A stretch of 64,000 bases of DNA from Diplodia intermedia (taxonomy: Eukaryota; Ascomycota; Dothideomycetes; Botryosphaeriales; Botryosphaeriaceae): assembly GCA_021495925.1 (NCBI GenBank), contig JAKEKT010000060.1, forward strand, positions 1 to 64,000, read 5' to 3'. The notes beneath the pieces were generated by a model. That model made no database searches, had not been told where the DNA came from, and worked only from the letters and a program-made list of their open reading frames with translations. Each line of letters begins with the position of its first letter. Position 1 is the first letter of the stretch. Positions 25,565 through 36,018 of the stretch are shown here, piece after piece. Made by a program: the position numbers and the translations under genes.

Positions 25565-27209
25565 TTAATGCCGCGCCGCCCCCACTTCAGTGCTGGCTTT
25601 CCCGTTCCTCCCGACGGGGCTCCGGGGACTCCTTTCGCCGGAGCTCTCCGGCTCGCTGTCGCCCGGGCTGGTGGGATCGCTCTCGCGCAGATTACGTCGG
25701 TTACGTGCCATCTGGATCATTGCATGTCAGTGGCGAAACTTTCTCAACGGACGGCGGGTTGGGAATGAACAAAGGAAAAGAAGAAGAAAAAAAATGGTGC
25801 ACGTACCCATCCTCTGACGCTGCTGATCACGCCCAAGTTGTATCCAGCCGCAAAGTCGTTCGCCCGGTCGTTGTTCGAGCCTCTCAAGCCGCCCGTGGTG
25901 TCCAGGTGGCTGAGGTGCCGCTTCAGCGCCGGCGGAGTCTCCCGACTGGGCGTAGCGGCCGGGCTGCGGGCGGGGCTGGCGGGCCTGCTCCCGCTGATGT
26001 TGGTTTGCCAGAACTGGCGCAGCTCTTTGCCAAGCTCCTGCCCCGTCGTCGTCCAGTTGCTCTTGATGTTGTCCCGCAGCTCCGTCATGTTGCGCTTGAT
26101 GTCCAGCTCGTTCTTCTTCAGCCACGACACGTTCAGCTCCTGGCGCGACGCGCCCCGCTTGAATTGCCGCTGGATGTACTGGTCGTAGTCGCGGACGATC
26201 CTGCCAAAGCCCGTGGTGTGAGAATCATGCTCTTTCCTCTCCCTCCCCGCCCCATCGGAATTTCGAGGGAAAAACTTACTTCGTGATGATGCCAGTCGTG
26301 CTCAGACCCTCGGTCCGCTGCGTAACGAGGAACTTACCCTCCTTCTTGATGGAAGAATAGATATCGTCGCCCTCGTCCGCTCCGTACGGGATGTCGTCGT
26401 GTGCGACGTAGTCGATCTTGTGCTCCGCGAGGAACTCAGGCGACACCACCCACGGGCAGTCTTCAACCACCTCGTCCACCCACTTGCAGTGCCTGACGCT
26501 ATCCGCCCGCTCGCGCGCCGACATAACCGTCAGTCCTTTTCTCTTGTGGGTTTCCTTGTCGCCTGTGACGCCCACGAGCAGATACGTGTTGGGGAAGGCC
26601 ATCTTGGCTTGCTGGAGCTGGCGCATGTGCCTACATCATACCGTCCGCAATCAGCACTCAGTCACATCGTCACGCACCGTTGAACAAAGAACGGCAAAGA
26701 GCGCCAGGTCCGGAACCAGTGTGAACATACCCGAGATGGAACAGGTCGAAAACACCGTCCGCATACACACGCACCGCACGGCCCTCGGGCGGCGGGTTGG
26801 TTTTGTAGCCCACCGGATCGACCAGCCCGGCACGCGGCGGGTCGGGCATCCTCATCTTGCCCCTCTCGCCGTTCTCGCCCTCGGCGACCTTCTCTTCGTT
26901 GGTCCGCTCCTTCTTCTCGGTGCGGGCGGCCTTGGCGGCCGGGGCATCGTCGTCGTCGTCGTCGTCGTCTCCGTTGTCACCGGCGGCGTCCGGCCTGCTG
27001 CTCGAGCGGCCGCGCTTCGTCGACGAAGAGGCGGCCGCGTTGCTCGTCTCGGTTTGCTGGCGCTGCTTCAGCTCCTGGAGGACCGGGTCCTCGGTGTCTT
27101 CGCCCGAGGCATCGCGGGACGAGGGCTGGGCGACGTCGACGGGCGCGGCGGCGCCTGTGGCTGCGGATGACGAAGACACGGTGTTGGTGCGCTTGCGCTT
27201 CGGAGCCAT
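25565..27209 (-). CDS. PCT1: Choline-phosphate cytidylyltransferase (CTP:phosphocholine)
   Basis: The exons are 27209-26731, 26630-26280, 26200-25807 and 25711-25565, giving 456 aa. The cytidylyltransferase signature HxGH is His158-Leu-Gly-His161 in VFDLFHLGHMRQ, assembled across intron 1. The second signature, RTEGLSTTG, is at 265-273. A predicted amphipathic membrane-binding region follows (KKNELDIKRNMTELRDNIKSNW). The N-terminal 120 residues are disordered and acidic/basic with a possible nuclear signal (PKRKR). The tail after SVRGW is Ser/Pro-rich, as in homologues that are regulated by phosphorylation. The enzyme makes CDP-choline, the rate-limiting step of the Kennedy pathway to phosphatidylcholine. 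The last exon is short (49 codons) and ends GAARH-stop. Confidence 0.93.
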
Positions 27210-28130
27210 TGTGACGGTGTGGGGGGGACTTGCAGACCTCGCTTCAGGCGGTTTGCGGGCAGGCTGAGTCTAGGGAGTCGGGAGGAAGCTTGCTGACACA
27301 ACGTCGATTCAGAGAGACTGCGGGCATCAGGCGGTCAGTCCGTGGTCCGTTCGGCGTGGAGCAGCAGGCATTAGGAAAAACCGCGCATGCGGGGTGGTGG
27401 AGCGGACACTGGAACTCACAGGACGGGCCACGCGCAATCGCAGATGCAAGACTGCGGAGGAAGTTGGGGAAGAGGTAGGGGATGAAAAGGCGTGCAGGAT
27501 AAGGTGCGGAGCGTGCAAGTGGAAGTCTGGTTGAGCCCGAGCTCCCTGCGGCCGGGCGCAAGTGAAATCGAGGGACGTGCTCCACCCGGAAGCCCAGACG
27601 TCACAGGCCACTCATCGCATCACGTGCAGCGCGCGCCAAGCTCTCCCCGGCCCTGTTTCAGTCCGTGCTGGCTGCAGAGCCGCAAGGCGTCCAGAACCTG
27701 ATACCACTCTGACCGCACGTCATTCTGACCTGCGTGATGCCGTCTGCTCAGGCGTCGCCAATCAACGCGCACTTGCGGGGGAAAAGTACTGAATCGTAGA
27801 GGAAGTTGGCACCTATGGAAGAAGGGGGAAATCGAGAAACAGCAGACAGAGGGGCCGAAAAAGAGAAGCCGTGTGCTTGAATGCGAGGTATGGAGTCTGA
27901 TGCAAATCCCACACAAAGGAAGAAGCCCGCTTGCCCGCTTTCTCAGGGAGCCCCCGTTCCGTCCTCCTCGCAAGTGGTGCCAGAAGAGCGCGGCGGCCGG
28001 CGCATGAACCTACATCTCTCCGTGCCCCAGGCCGCGCGCTCCTCGCTGAAGCCGTTTCTAACCGTTGGATATCAAAAGACGTGACCATGACTAGACCGCA
28101 GCTTCCGTTTCTTCAACATGGTCCTGCTCT
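27210..28130. other. Intergenic region between PTC2 and PCT1
   Basis: It should hold the PTC2 3' UTR and the PCT1 promoter, since both genes read leftward. The overlapping ORFs here show no domains. Confidence 0.5.
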
Positions 28131-29945
28131 TTACTTGCTCTTCTCAGCACCGGCCGGTTTGCTGTCCGCCGCCTGCTTGATCGTGACATTCGACGCGCTT
28201 TCCGACTTCTCCGTCTTGTCCGAGGCAGGCGAGTCCTGCGCGGCCGAGGGCGCCGAGCCCTTCGAGGGCGTGCCTGCCTCCGAGGCAGCGGTCGGGGCGG
28301 GCGTCTCCTCCCGCTGGTTCTTGTTGACTTGCGACTCGAGGTCCTTGTCCTCTTCATCATGGTCAAACATTTCGCTCTCGGCTGAGTCACTGGAAAGCTC
28401 CGTACCGTCACCGAGCAAAATAATGCGTCCTCCCAATCCCTGGCCGATCCTCGTGCCACGGCCCATGTCCATGTCGTAGTCGTCGGGGCTGTCATCATAG
28501 CGGTGATGGATGCCCGGTCCCCGGAACTCGGCTGCGCAGAGGAGAAAGTCAGGATCGAATTCCACGACTAAGGTATCTATGAGGGCGGAGACTTAAGACT
28601 TGCCATACTCTGGGGGGGCACACGGCCCATCGCCGTTCGCGACCCTCTCGGCAATCGCCTTGTACCACTCGTCCTTGGTCCTGCCCTTGAGCAGAGCAAT
28701 GATGGTGATGGTCATGTTGTCGCAGCCAACACCGCCCGTGTCGCTGTTCGAGGCCAGGCAGTTGTCCATCATGTTCTCACAGATGTCCTGCAGCTCCTGC
28801 TTGGCGGCGATGCCGCGTCTCACGAACTCAATGACAGCCTGCGAGGACTGGCAGTCCCAGATGCCTGTTGCGGAAACGTCAGTGAGCGGGCTCGCAATCT
28901 AGATCCGGCACGCACGTACCGTCGCAAGCAATGACCAGGAATTCGTCATCGTCAGTGATCTCGTGCACGGTGACGTCGGGGAATGCAGTCACAATCTGCT
29001 GCTCCGGGGGAAGGTCGGCGCTCTTCTTGAACTCAAAGTCACCAATGGCTCTGGAGAGCGCAAGGTTGCCGTTGACGCGGCCGAAGTCGACGAAGCCACC
29101 CGCCGCCATGATTCTTGCCTTCTCGCCTACGCACAGTATCAGTAGGGGTGCTGGGGTGACATCAATCGTTCGACGCTGCTGTACCTTCATTCTGCGGCTT
29201 GTGGTCAAAGGAGAGCGGCTTCGCCCTGCCCTTGATGCCAAGAACGCTTCTGGAGTCACCAGAGTTGGCCTGTTCTGGTCAGCCAAAAGCCGGCACAGGC
29301 ACCGCTGCGGCACGTACCACATAGATCTTGTCGCCAGAGATGACGCCGACAGAGGCGGTGCAGCCGGAGACTTCCTCTTCGTACTTGGGATCTGCCAATT
29401 GTCGTCAGCCTCACGTCTGCGGCGCAGTCGGCCCACACCGGGGCATATTCACCGCTGAGAATGGCGCGGTCGGTGGCGAGGAAGCCATCCTTCAGAGCCT
29501 GCTCAATGTTGCCCTCCTTGAACGCGTCCTGCTTTGCTATGATCTTGTGGAGGTTCTCGCCGGCGTAGATGGCCACCTTGTCGCCGCCGTGCCCGTCGTA
29601 GACGCCGAAGAAGCTCAGGCGAAGGTCGGCAGCGGTGGGCTTGTCGGAGTCGCTGTCGGCGCCCTCGGGCTTGAGGTCGAGCACGCAGGCGTGCGCATCC
29701 TCCATGCTGATGCGCCATCCTTGCATGGACGAGACGCCGAAGAGGACGCGGTCATCCTGGCCGGAGGCCGATTTCTGTTGGCAGCGAGCGGGCAGTTAGC
29801 ACGGGCGGGCGGCGGGCAGAATGGAGGGTGGCCGTCGCGGCGGGTCTGGGAGCGAACGACGGCTGGTGGAGCGGGTCGCGCGGGACTCGCAGGACGCGCA
29901 GGAACACACCTTATCGACGACCGGCTCTGACAATGTTTGACCCAT
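28131..29945 (-). CDS. PTC2: Protein phosphatase 2C (Ptc2/Ptc3 type)
   Basis: There are seven exons: 29945-29910, 29774-29453, 29391-29318, 29269-29185, 29126-28920, 28864-28604 and 28531-28131, giving 461 aa. The PP2C metal-binding motifs are all present: SMEDAHA, FFGVYDGHGGDKV, ANSGDSR, LALSRAIGDFEFK, CDGIWD and GGVGCDNMT. The N-terminus MGQTLSEPVV starts with Met-Gly, a possible myristoylation site. The C-terminal extension is acidic and Ser/Ala-rich. The last intron uses a GC donor (GCAAGT at 28603-28598); it yields PEYAEFRGPG, whereas reading through gives a stop after PEYGKS. Members dephosphorylate MAP kinases such as Hog1 and checkpoint kinases; the exact target here is not shown. Confidence 0.93.
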
Positions 29946-30859
29946 CGGGTTGGGGAATGGGGGTGGTGTGCGGAAAAGGGAGGCGTCTTGGGGCGGTGGG
30001 CAGCGGAGACAGCGTGTTCGGAGGCTATTGAGTGAGCATAAAGGTTGAAAAGTCGCTGCGGGGCGGGGTTGGAAGCGGAAGGTGGAGTGGGCTAAACAAA
30101 AGGCAGTGAAAGAACAGCGCGGTCTGCTGTTGGGGCGCGGCGGAGCGTGCAGGCGGGTCGGGCGCAGAGTCCGCGAAATAGGTGCGGGAACCTGTGCGAG
30201 TGCTGGCGTGGAGTGCAGGTTGCGCTGGGCTGGCTCGGTTGCTGGATGACGAAGAGTCAGCCCAGGTGTTGCTGCTCTGGGCCGAGAGCCACTCAGCGCC
30301 TTCTTGCTAGCCGCCGTCCGCAGTGCAGAGATTTGCGCGCTGCCGACACGCGCCCTTGCCGGTTCCTCACTCTGCTGCGCACCGGCTGGCCGATCTGGCT
30401 TTTCTCGTCGGCCTAGGGGTCAGGGCCAGCACACCACCACGCGACCCGGATCGCGCGAGCTCCAGCCAGCTCCAGCCAGCTCTCGAGCTCCGCCCCGCGC
30501 AAGCCCCTACTTCACGAGCCGCCTATTCTTAGCTCGCGCGCCTGCTCCAATTTCGCTGCCCAATTTCCCGCCCGCCGTCTTCGTTCGCCGCGTTGTGGCG
30601 GAGCCGGCACCTCACTTCGCTACGCTGAAGGCTGCTGCCTCTGTCCTGCTGCCGCCGCGCACATCCTCACTTAAAGCAGCACCCTCCCCCTGCTATCTGC
30701 CTGCTTCTGCGTTCCGTACTCGCACACGCCTATCTACGAATCTCATCTCTCTATTTTTACAGCCTGGACTTCTGCGGGAGCTGCGGATATCCCGGCTGGA
30801 CGCTCTCTGTCGGCCGCCAGCCACGCGAGCCCGCCGGGCCAAGGGCGCGTCCGACTCAC
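29946..30859. other. PTC2 promoter region and 3' flank of the broken dehydrogenase
   Basis: It is GC-rich, with a short AGCTCCAGCC repeat near 30461. Beyond the GTGAGT-like donor at 30859 the dehydrogenase similarity stops and no further exon could be placed with confidence. A minus-strand ORF continues to 30693 but looks non-coding. Confidence 0.45.
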
Positions 30860-32263
30860 CTAATGCGCTCCTGTTAATCTGCTGTATGTCCTGGAACCCG
30901 GCGACGTTCAGCAGCATGTCAACGTCGGCCAGCAGGCTCTTCATGACATGGCGCACGCCGTCTTCGCCCATGATGGAAAGCCCCCACACCCACAGCCTCC
31001 CAACAAAGACGAACTTTGCCCCCGAGCGCTAGCGCCGTGAACACGTCCGAGGCGCCGCGGACCCCGGAGTCAAACATTATATAACTCCTGTCTCCGACGG
31101 CTGATCGAATGGCAGATCATGCGTCAGCTTGGCGTCCCTCCCACTCTAGGACGAAAGGAGAAATAAAATAAAACATAAACGAGGCACACCAAACCCACCG
31201 TCCACCATCCTCTCCAGGGCATCCAGGCTCGCGCACGCCCCCGTCAACCTGCCGGCCAGCGTGGTTTGCTGACCACGATGCCGTCGACGCCGAGCTCCAC
31301 CGCCCTCCGCGCATCATCGACGTCCTGGACGCCCTTGATGCAGAACGGCCGCCCCGCCCGAGATGTCCTTCCACGTCCTGACGAGCCACGGCATCTTCTC
31401 CCACGAGTGCGCCCGCCCATGCCACACGCTGTCGATCCACTTGGCGCCCGCCTCGTTGGGCTGCTTGGCCGGGTCGATGCCGGCCTCGGCCAGCCGCTTC
31501 TGGAAGACGGGGGTCGCTGAGCCCCAGGTCCGCGCCGACGCCGTGGTAGAAGGCGTAGTTGCTGGTGGCGACGTCGTCGTGCCGCCAGCCGAGTTTGCCT
31601 GGTCGTTGTTCTCAGTTCTTCAAAGACGTCCCGGAAACCGTGACTTTGTTCCCTCGGCTTACCATGTATCGACGGTCAAGATGCACGCGGAGAAGCCGGA
31701 CTCGTGCGCCCCGCGTCAGCAGCGACACGGTCAGCTCGTCGTCGTGCGGCATGTACAGCTGGAAGAAGCGCGCGGGCCCTCGCCGTTGGGCGGCGGCCAC
31801 GGCCTCGATGGGCTGCGAGCCGGCGGCGGTGCTGAGGCAAGTAGGGCAGGTTGAGCTCCCCGGGCGACCTTCGCGACGGGGCAGCTCGCCGGCCGGGTTG
31901 TAGATTTTGTTGATGCCGATGGGCGCGAAGCCGATGGGCGCCGTGTCGCGCGTGTTGGTGTCGACCAGCATGCGCGGGACGATGCGGTGCCGGTAGAAGG
32001 CCCTGGCGGTTCGCCGTGTGCGTGTGCGACTGCCCGGCGTTGGACGGGGCGTAGTACCACCCGCTCTGCGTCAGCTTCTCCTTGGCCAGCTCCTCGAGCT
32101 TCCCCGGGTCTTGGGTTGTTCGCGTTAGCGGAGACACGGCGAGGGCTTGGTGTCGAAGACGGGGACTTTGCCCTCGTTGCTCGTCCAAAAGTTCTCGCGT
32201 TGGTACATACAGTGCCCATTGCGGCGTGCTCCTCGCGTCCTTGTTCGGGCCGTCGGCGTCCAT
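30860..32263 (-). pseudogene. FMN-dependent 2-hydroxyacid (lactate) dehydrogenase, frame-disrupted
   Basis: Reading leftward from ATG 32263, the three frames together contain nearly the whole of an FMN-dependent alpha-hydroxyacid dehydrogenase of the lactate dehydrogenase/lactate monooxygenase group. Visible pieces include QSGWYYAPSNAGQSHTHTAN, DTAPIGFAPIGINKIYNPAG, FFQLYMPHDDELTVSLLTR, the catalytic-His context SNHAGRQVDG, and GRLWVWGLSIMGEDGV. The frame changes at least 13 times. Each single-base change is a gain, mostly in a homopolymer (for example near 32001, 31879, 31861, 31839, 31787, 31710, 31594, 31510, 31354, 31264, 31238 and 31020), plus a 4-nt gain near 32208 and a 2-nt gain near 31767. 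An intron at about 31552-31620 and another near 31130-31210 seem preserved. There are few in-frame substitutions that break motifs. It could be a young pseudogene or an intact gene with local sequence errors. Confidence 0.75.
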
Positions 32264-33209
32264 GGTTGCACGCACAGAGAGCAAGTCTAAAAATATACTA
32301 ATTAATCAAGTTCCGCCGTAATGGGTGGTGATGTGGTTCTACCCGAGCCAATTTATGAACGTATCAGTCGTCACTCTCTCCCTCTCTCTTGCGTAAAGCA
32401 TCCATCATTGATCTCCGCTAGTGACATTATTCTCCCTCCGAGCCGTCCCGTTGCAAGCGACCCGACCCTGATGACAAACGAATGCATGCGCGCGGGAAAC
32501 GGTGCCGGATGGGCCGCGGAGGGAGGCCGAGTGATATCATACCTAGGTAGCCCCTCGGAAGATAAACGCGCTAGCGAAAGCTTGACGTGACCAAGAAAAC
32601 GCCCCCCTCCCCACACCAACCCTTGGACATTATTATTGCATCTACGGAAAAAAAAAAGGCGGTCTTTTTCATATGTATGTGGCAACCCCTGCTCCGCGAC
32701 TTGCTTCTTTGGGAAAGAAAACGTCACGACTTGGCTCGCCGTCCCATTCCAATAGTGACAACAGATGCGCAAACAGTACAAAGAACTTGGTAGATATGTA
32801 ATAATGCTGCATCGATAGATCCCCATGTCATGCTCTTGCTCTAAACGAAGCTTTCTACACACATCAATGCAATCGGCCTCCGTTGCCGCTCGATCCTTAG
32901 CATCTCCCCCGCCTGCCCCCAGTTGTGACCAGATGCCAAGTAGTATACTCTGAATGCCCCTCTCTTTTCTCCTGAGCCCGCCATGCCCCCCCTCCATGCC
33001 ATTCAAACCATCGTAATCCGTGAAAACGTTCTCCTCGGAAGAAGTATCTTTGCACCATCGGAGCCGGCACCTAGGTATGATACAACCGGGAGAAACAAAA
33101 ACGTATGAATCCAGAAAGGCCGGGCGAGGCCGTCGCCAGCCTCCCTCGCCACCAAGTTCGTTTGAATCTCTCATGCATGCTCCGCCTCCATGCCAACCAA
33201 CAACCATCT
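32264..33209. other. Promoter side of the dehydrogenase and 3' flank of CIA1
   Basis: A 280-codon minus-strand ORF (33213-32371) overlaps the CIA1 stop. It has no recognisable domain and irregular composition, so I read it as chance. No RNA gene was seen. Confidence 0.5.
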
Positions 33210-34613
33210 TCAAGGCAGGGTCCAGAGCTTGGCCTCGCCGTCGTCACCCGTGCTGATGATGACCTCTTCGTCCTCCGACGTCCGTCCCTTGTCTCTCCGC
33301 TGCGCCCACGCGACGTGGTTGATCTCGAAGACGTCGTGCGCGCCCTCGACCTCGGCGACGACGACCCATTCGGTAAGGGACTGCTGGGCCTCCTTCTTCT
33401 GCTCCCCCTCCTCGGCCGCCGCATCGCCATCGCCGCCGCCGCCGCCATTGTCCCTCCTACTCCTCCACTGCTCCCTGTACACGACGATCTTCCCGTCGCT
33501 TCCCGTGCTGGCGATGAGGCCCGACTTCTTGCTCCAGCTGACCGAGTAGATGGCGCGGCCGTGCCTCCTGGGCAGGACCGCCTCCTGAACCCACTCCTCC
33601 TCGATGCTGCTCGTGCGCAGGATGCTCGGCATTCCGTTGCGGCCGCCTGCCGCCGCCGCCGCCCCGTCGTTGTCGTCGTCCTTGGGCACCATCTTCCACA
33701 CCCTGACCGTCAAGTCGTCCGAGCAGGACACCAGCCTGCTCCCGGACGCGACCCTATCCCGCAGCAGCCCCGCCCTCTCCGCCTTCACCTCCTCCGACAG
33801 CGGCGGCAGCTCCGCCCCCTCTTCTTCAACCCGCAGCCCGGACACCTCGACGGCCTCGAAGTCGACGCACCACACCGTCGCCTCGTGCCCGGCGAGGCAC
33901 GCGACGGCGGTCCAGTCGTCCACGTCCTCGCGGTACAGGCGGATGGTGTCGTCGTAGCTCGCGCTGGCCAGCACGTCCTCGGCCGGGTGCCACGCCACGC
34001 ACTTGACGTCGGCCTCGTGCTCCTGCAGCACCGCGACCGTCTCGAACCCGTCGTCGGCCTCGACCTCCTCCCACACCCACACGCTCTTGTCGCGGCTGCA
34101 CGTCGCCAGGAACTGCCCGCTCGCCGACCACGCCACGCTCTTGATCTCGCTCTCGTGCCCGTCCAGGATCACGCTGAACCGCCACTCCTCGTCGTCCTCT
34201 TCCTCTTCCTCATCTTCCCCCTCAACATCACCCTCCGCCCTCAAAACCCCCGACCGATTCGCCCCACCTTCCCACTTCCGCCAAATCCCCGCACTCGCGT
34301 CGAAGCTCCCCGTCGCCAACACGCTCTCGCCCATCCCACTCCCTCCGCCTCCGGCATTCGGCTTCCACGCGCACGCCCGCACCGACCGCTTGTGCCCGCC
34401 CGCCACCGTCGACGCCAGCGCGAACGACGCCAGGCTGTACACGCGCACCGTACGGTCCGACGACGCCGTCGCGACGACGGGCAGCGTCGGGTGCGGCGCG
34501 CTCATCCACGTGCGCGCCGCGCTGGGCGGCGTGAGCGTCGCGAGGGCGTGGAGGAGGGGTGGTGGTGGTGGCTGCTGTTGGTCGTCTGTGGTCGTTGTGG
34601 TGGTGGAAGGCAT
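33210..34613 (-). CDS. CIA1: Cytosolic iron-sulfur protein assembly factor Cia1 (WD40)
   Basis: A single uninterrupted exon encodes 467 aa. Seven WD40 blades can be followed: SSDRTVRVYS, SFDASAGIWRKW, CSRDKSVWVWEE, ASYDDTIRLYRE, CSDDLTVRVWKM, GSDGKIVVYREQ and DDGEAKLWTL-stop. The segment with GHESEIKSVAWS, EHEADVKCVAWHP and GHEATVWCVDF is typical of Cia1/CIAO1. The protein is part of the CIA targeting complex that hands Fe-S clusters to cytosolic and nuclear apoproteins. Compared with yeast Cia1 (about 330 aa), it carries low-complexity loops: an acidic insert after LRAEGDVEGEDEEEEEDDEE, a Gly-rich insert near residue 90 and a Gly/Asp insert near 415. The missing introns are unusual in this intron-rich window. 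Confidence 0.92.
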   Translation of the reverse strand: MPSTTTTTTDDQQQPPPPPLLHALATLTPPSAARTWMSAPHPTLPVVATASSDRTVRVYSLASFALASTVAGGHKRSVRACAWKPNAGGGGSGMGESVLATGSFDASAGIWRKWEGGANRSGVLRAEGDVEGEDEEEEEDDEEWRFSVILDGHESEIKSVAWSASGQFLATCSRDKSVWVWEEVEADDGFETVAVLQEHEADVKCVAWHPAEDVLASASYDDTIRLYREDVDDWTAVACLAGHEATVWCVDFEAVEVSGLRVEEEGAELPPLSEEVKAERAGLLRDRVASGSRLVSCSDDLTVRVWKMVPKDDDNDGAAAAAGGRNGMPSILRTSSIEEEWVQEAVLPRRHGRAIYSVSWSKKSGLIASTGSDGKIVVYREQWRSRRDNGGGGGDGDAAAEEGEQKKEAQQSLTEWVVVAEVEGAHDVFEINHVAWAQRRDKGRTSEDEEVIISTGDDGEAKLWTLP

Positions 34614-36018
34614 GGTTGGTTGGTTGTGGATGTATTTATGTTATGTGGAGGCGGGGGGGTGTGGATGGGAGGGAGGTGCGAAAGGTGGATGGATGGATGG
34701 ATGGAGGGATGGGTGGGTGGATGTCGAGAGTGAGAGAGCTGGAACGGTCGGTCGGTCGGTCGGTCGGTTGTTCGTTCGTTCGCTCGTCGTCGGTGGTAGG
34801 TGGTGTCCCGGTAGGTTCGTTCGAACACGCGCCCTTCGGAGAGAAAAGAAAAAACACCGCGATCGCCGTGGTCGTCGTCGAAGTCGTGCGGAAAGCCACC
34901 CGACAAGATGGTCCTGTCAATTGCTCTTCGTGCAGCTGAGAGAAGGTCTGCTGCTGCGGTCGCGAACGGGGTGGGGGTGGGGCGGGGACGTTGTGCCTCG
35001 ACGCTGGCGTTGAAGAGTAGGGTATGACGCGGGGCAGACGGGAAGATGGAACGTGAGGAAAGATAAATTGATTGCCCTAGCGTCATCGCCCGTCCTTCGG
35101 AAAAGCATCGGCTTCGCGGCGCCCATTGCGCGCCGCCCACTCGTATTCCCATCTACCTACCACCAACGTCCACCAACTAGCCGGACAAGGCTAAAACAAA
35201 GTCAATTCGTACTTCATCATCGCCTTGTTCCTGTCGAAATCATCAATCTAGTGTCCCGTGAAAGATACTGCACTCTTCCTTTATCGGTATTTAAAGCAAT
35301 CATCAGGACGTAAATCTAAGGTTTGAACAGTGTCCAGATGAACTTCAACATCGACAATAGCAAAAAAGAGGTATACACCACAGCATTGCGATTTCTTAGA
35401 ATATCGATTTTGTGTCCTCCGAAGCCGGAAGAGCAACTACTATCTTTATGCATGCAATGATGGGTATCCGTTTCGTCGATGAAGGCCGAGAATTTTCTTT
35501 CCTCCAGTCATCCTGCTGTTCTGAGGAAAGAAAGAAAAAAGAGTAATAGGGCCCGCTTCTGTCCCGAACGAAGCCTGTACGCCCATACGCCTGCCACCCA
35601 CGCCCGGTTATTCTTTGCATGTCATGGTATTAGAATCGCAGAAAGTGAAGAAACGACCAGGAGAAAGACGCGAAAACGAAGCTTCGATAGAAGAGAAGTT
35701 GGGACCGAACCGATCCTTACTATGCGCAAGAAGCAGAAACGACCATGTCATCTCTGGTGGCCGAGAATGGAGCAGGAGGCTGCTGAATGCCGCAGACCTA
35801 AATTTGAAGACGTAGAAGAGGGGAAATTCCGTGGCAGCTCTATCGAGGTGCAAACGCAGCAATGAGCACGCAGGTATAGTCTCGAAAGCAGAAGAAAATG
35901 AAAGGGCATATGTCACTCCGGACATAGATCCAGCGGAAACGCTCCGGGTGAGCTGACTTGAAAGTCAGTAGATAACCCAGCGATGAAAACTCATGGAGGA
36001 TGCAGAACAAGACCGATC
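34614..36018. other. CIA1 promoter region with microsatellites
   Basis: It holds GGAT repeats (about 34684-34720) and GGTC/GTTC repeats (about 34746-34787) immediately upstream of CIA1. The rest contains scattered short ORFs with no recognisable family and the 3' flank of the MHYT gene. Confidence 0.55.
34684..34787. repeat. GGAT and GGTC/GTTC tetranucleotide microsatellites
   Basis: Two adjacent tetranucleotide repeat tracts lie within 180 bp upstream of the CIA1 start codon, in its promoter or 5' UTR. Confidence 0.8.

Noticed and set aside
32371..33213. 280-codon minus-strand ORF downstream of CIA1
   Set aside because: It overlaps the CIA1 stop, has no recognisable domain or coherent composition, and is best read as UTR or intergenic.
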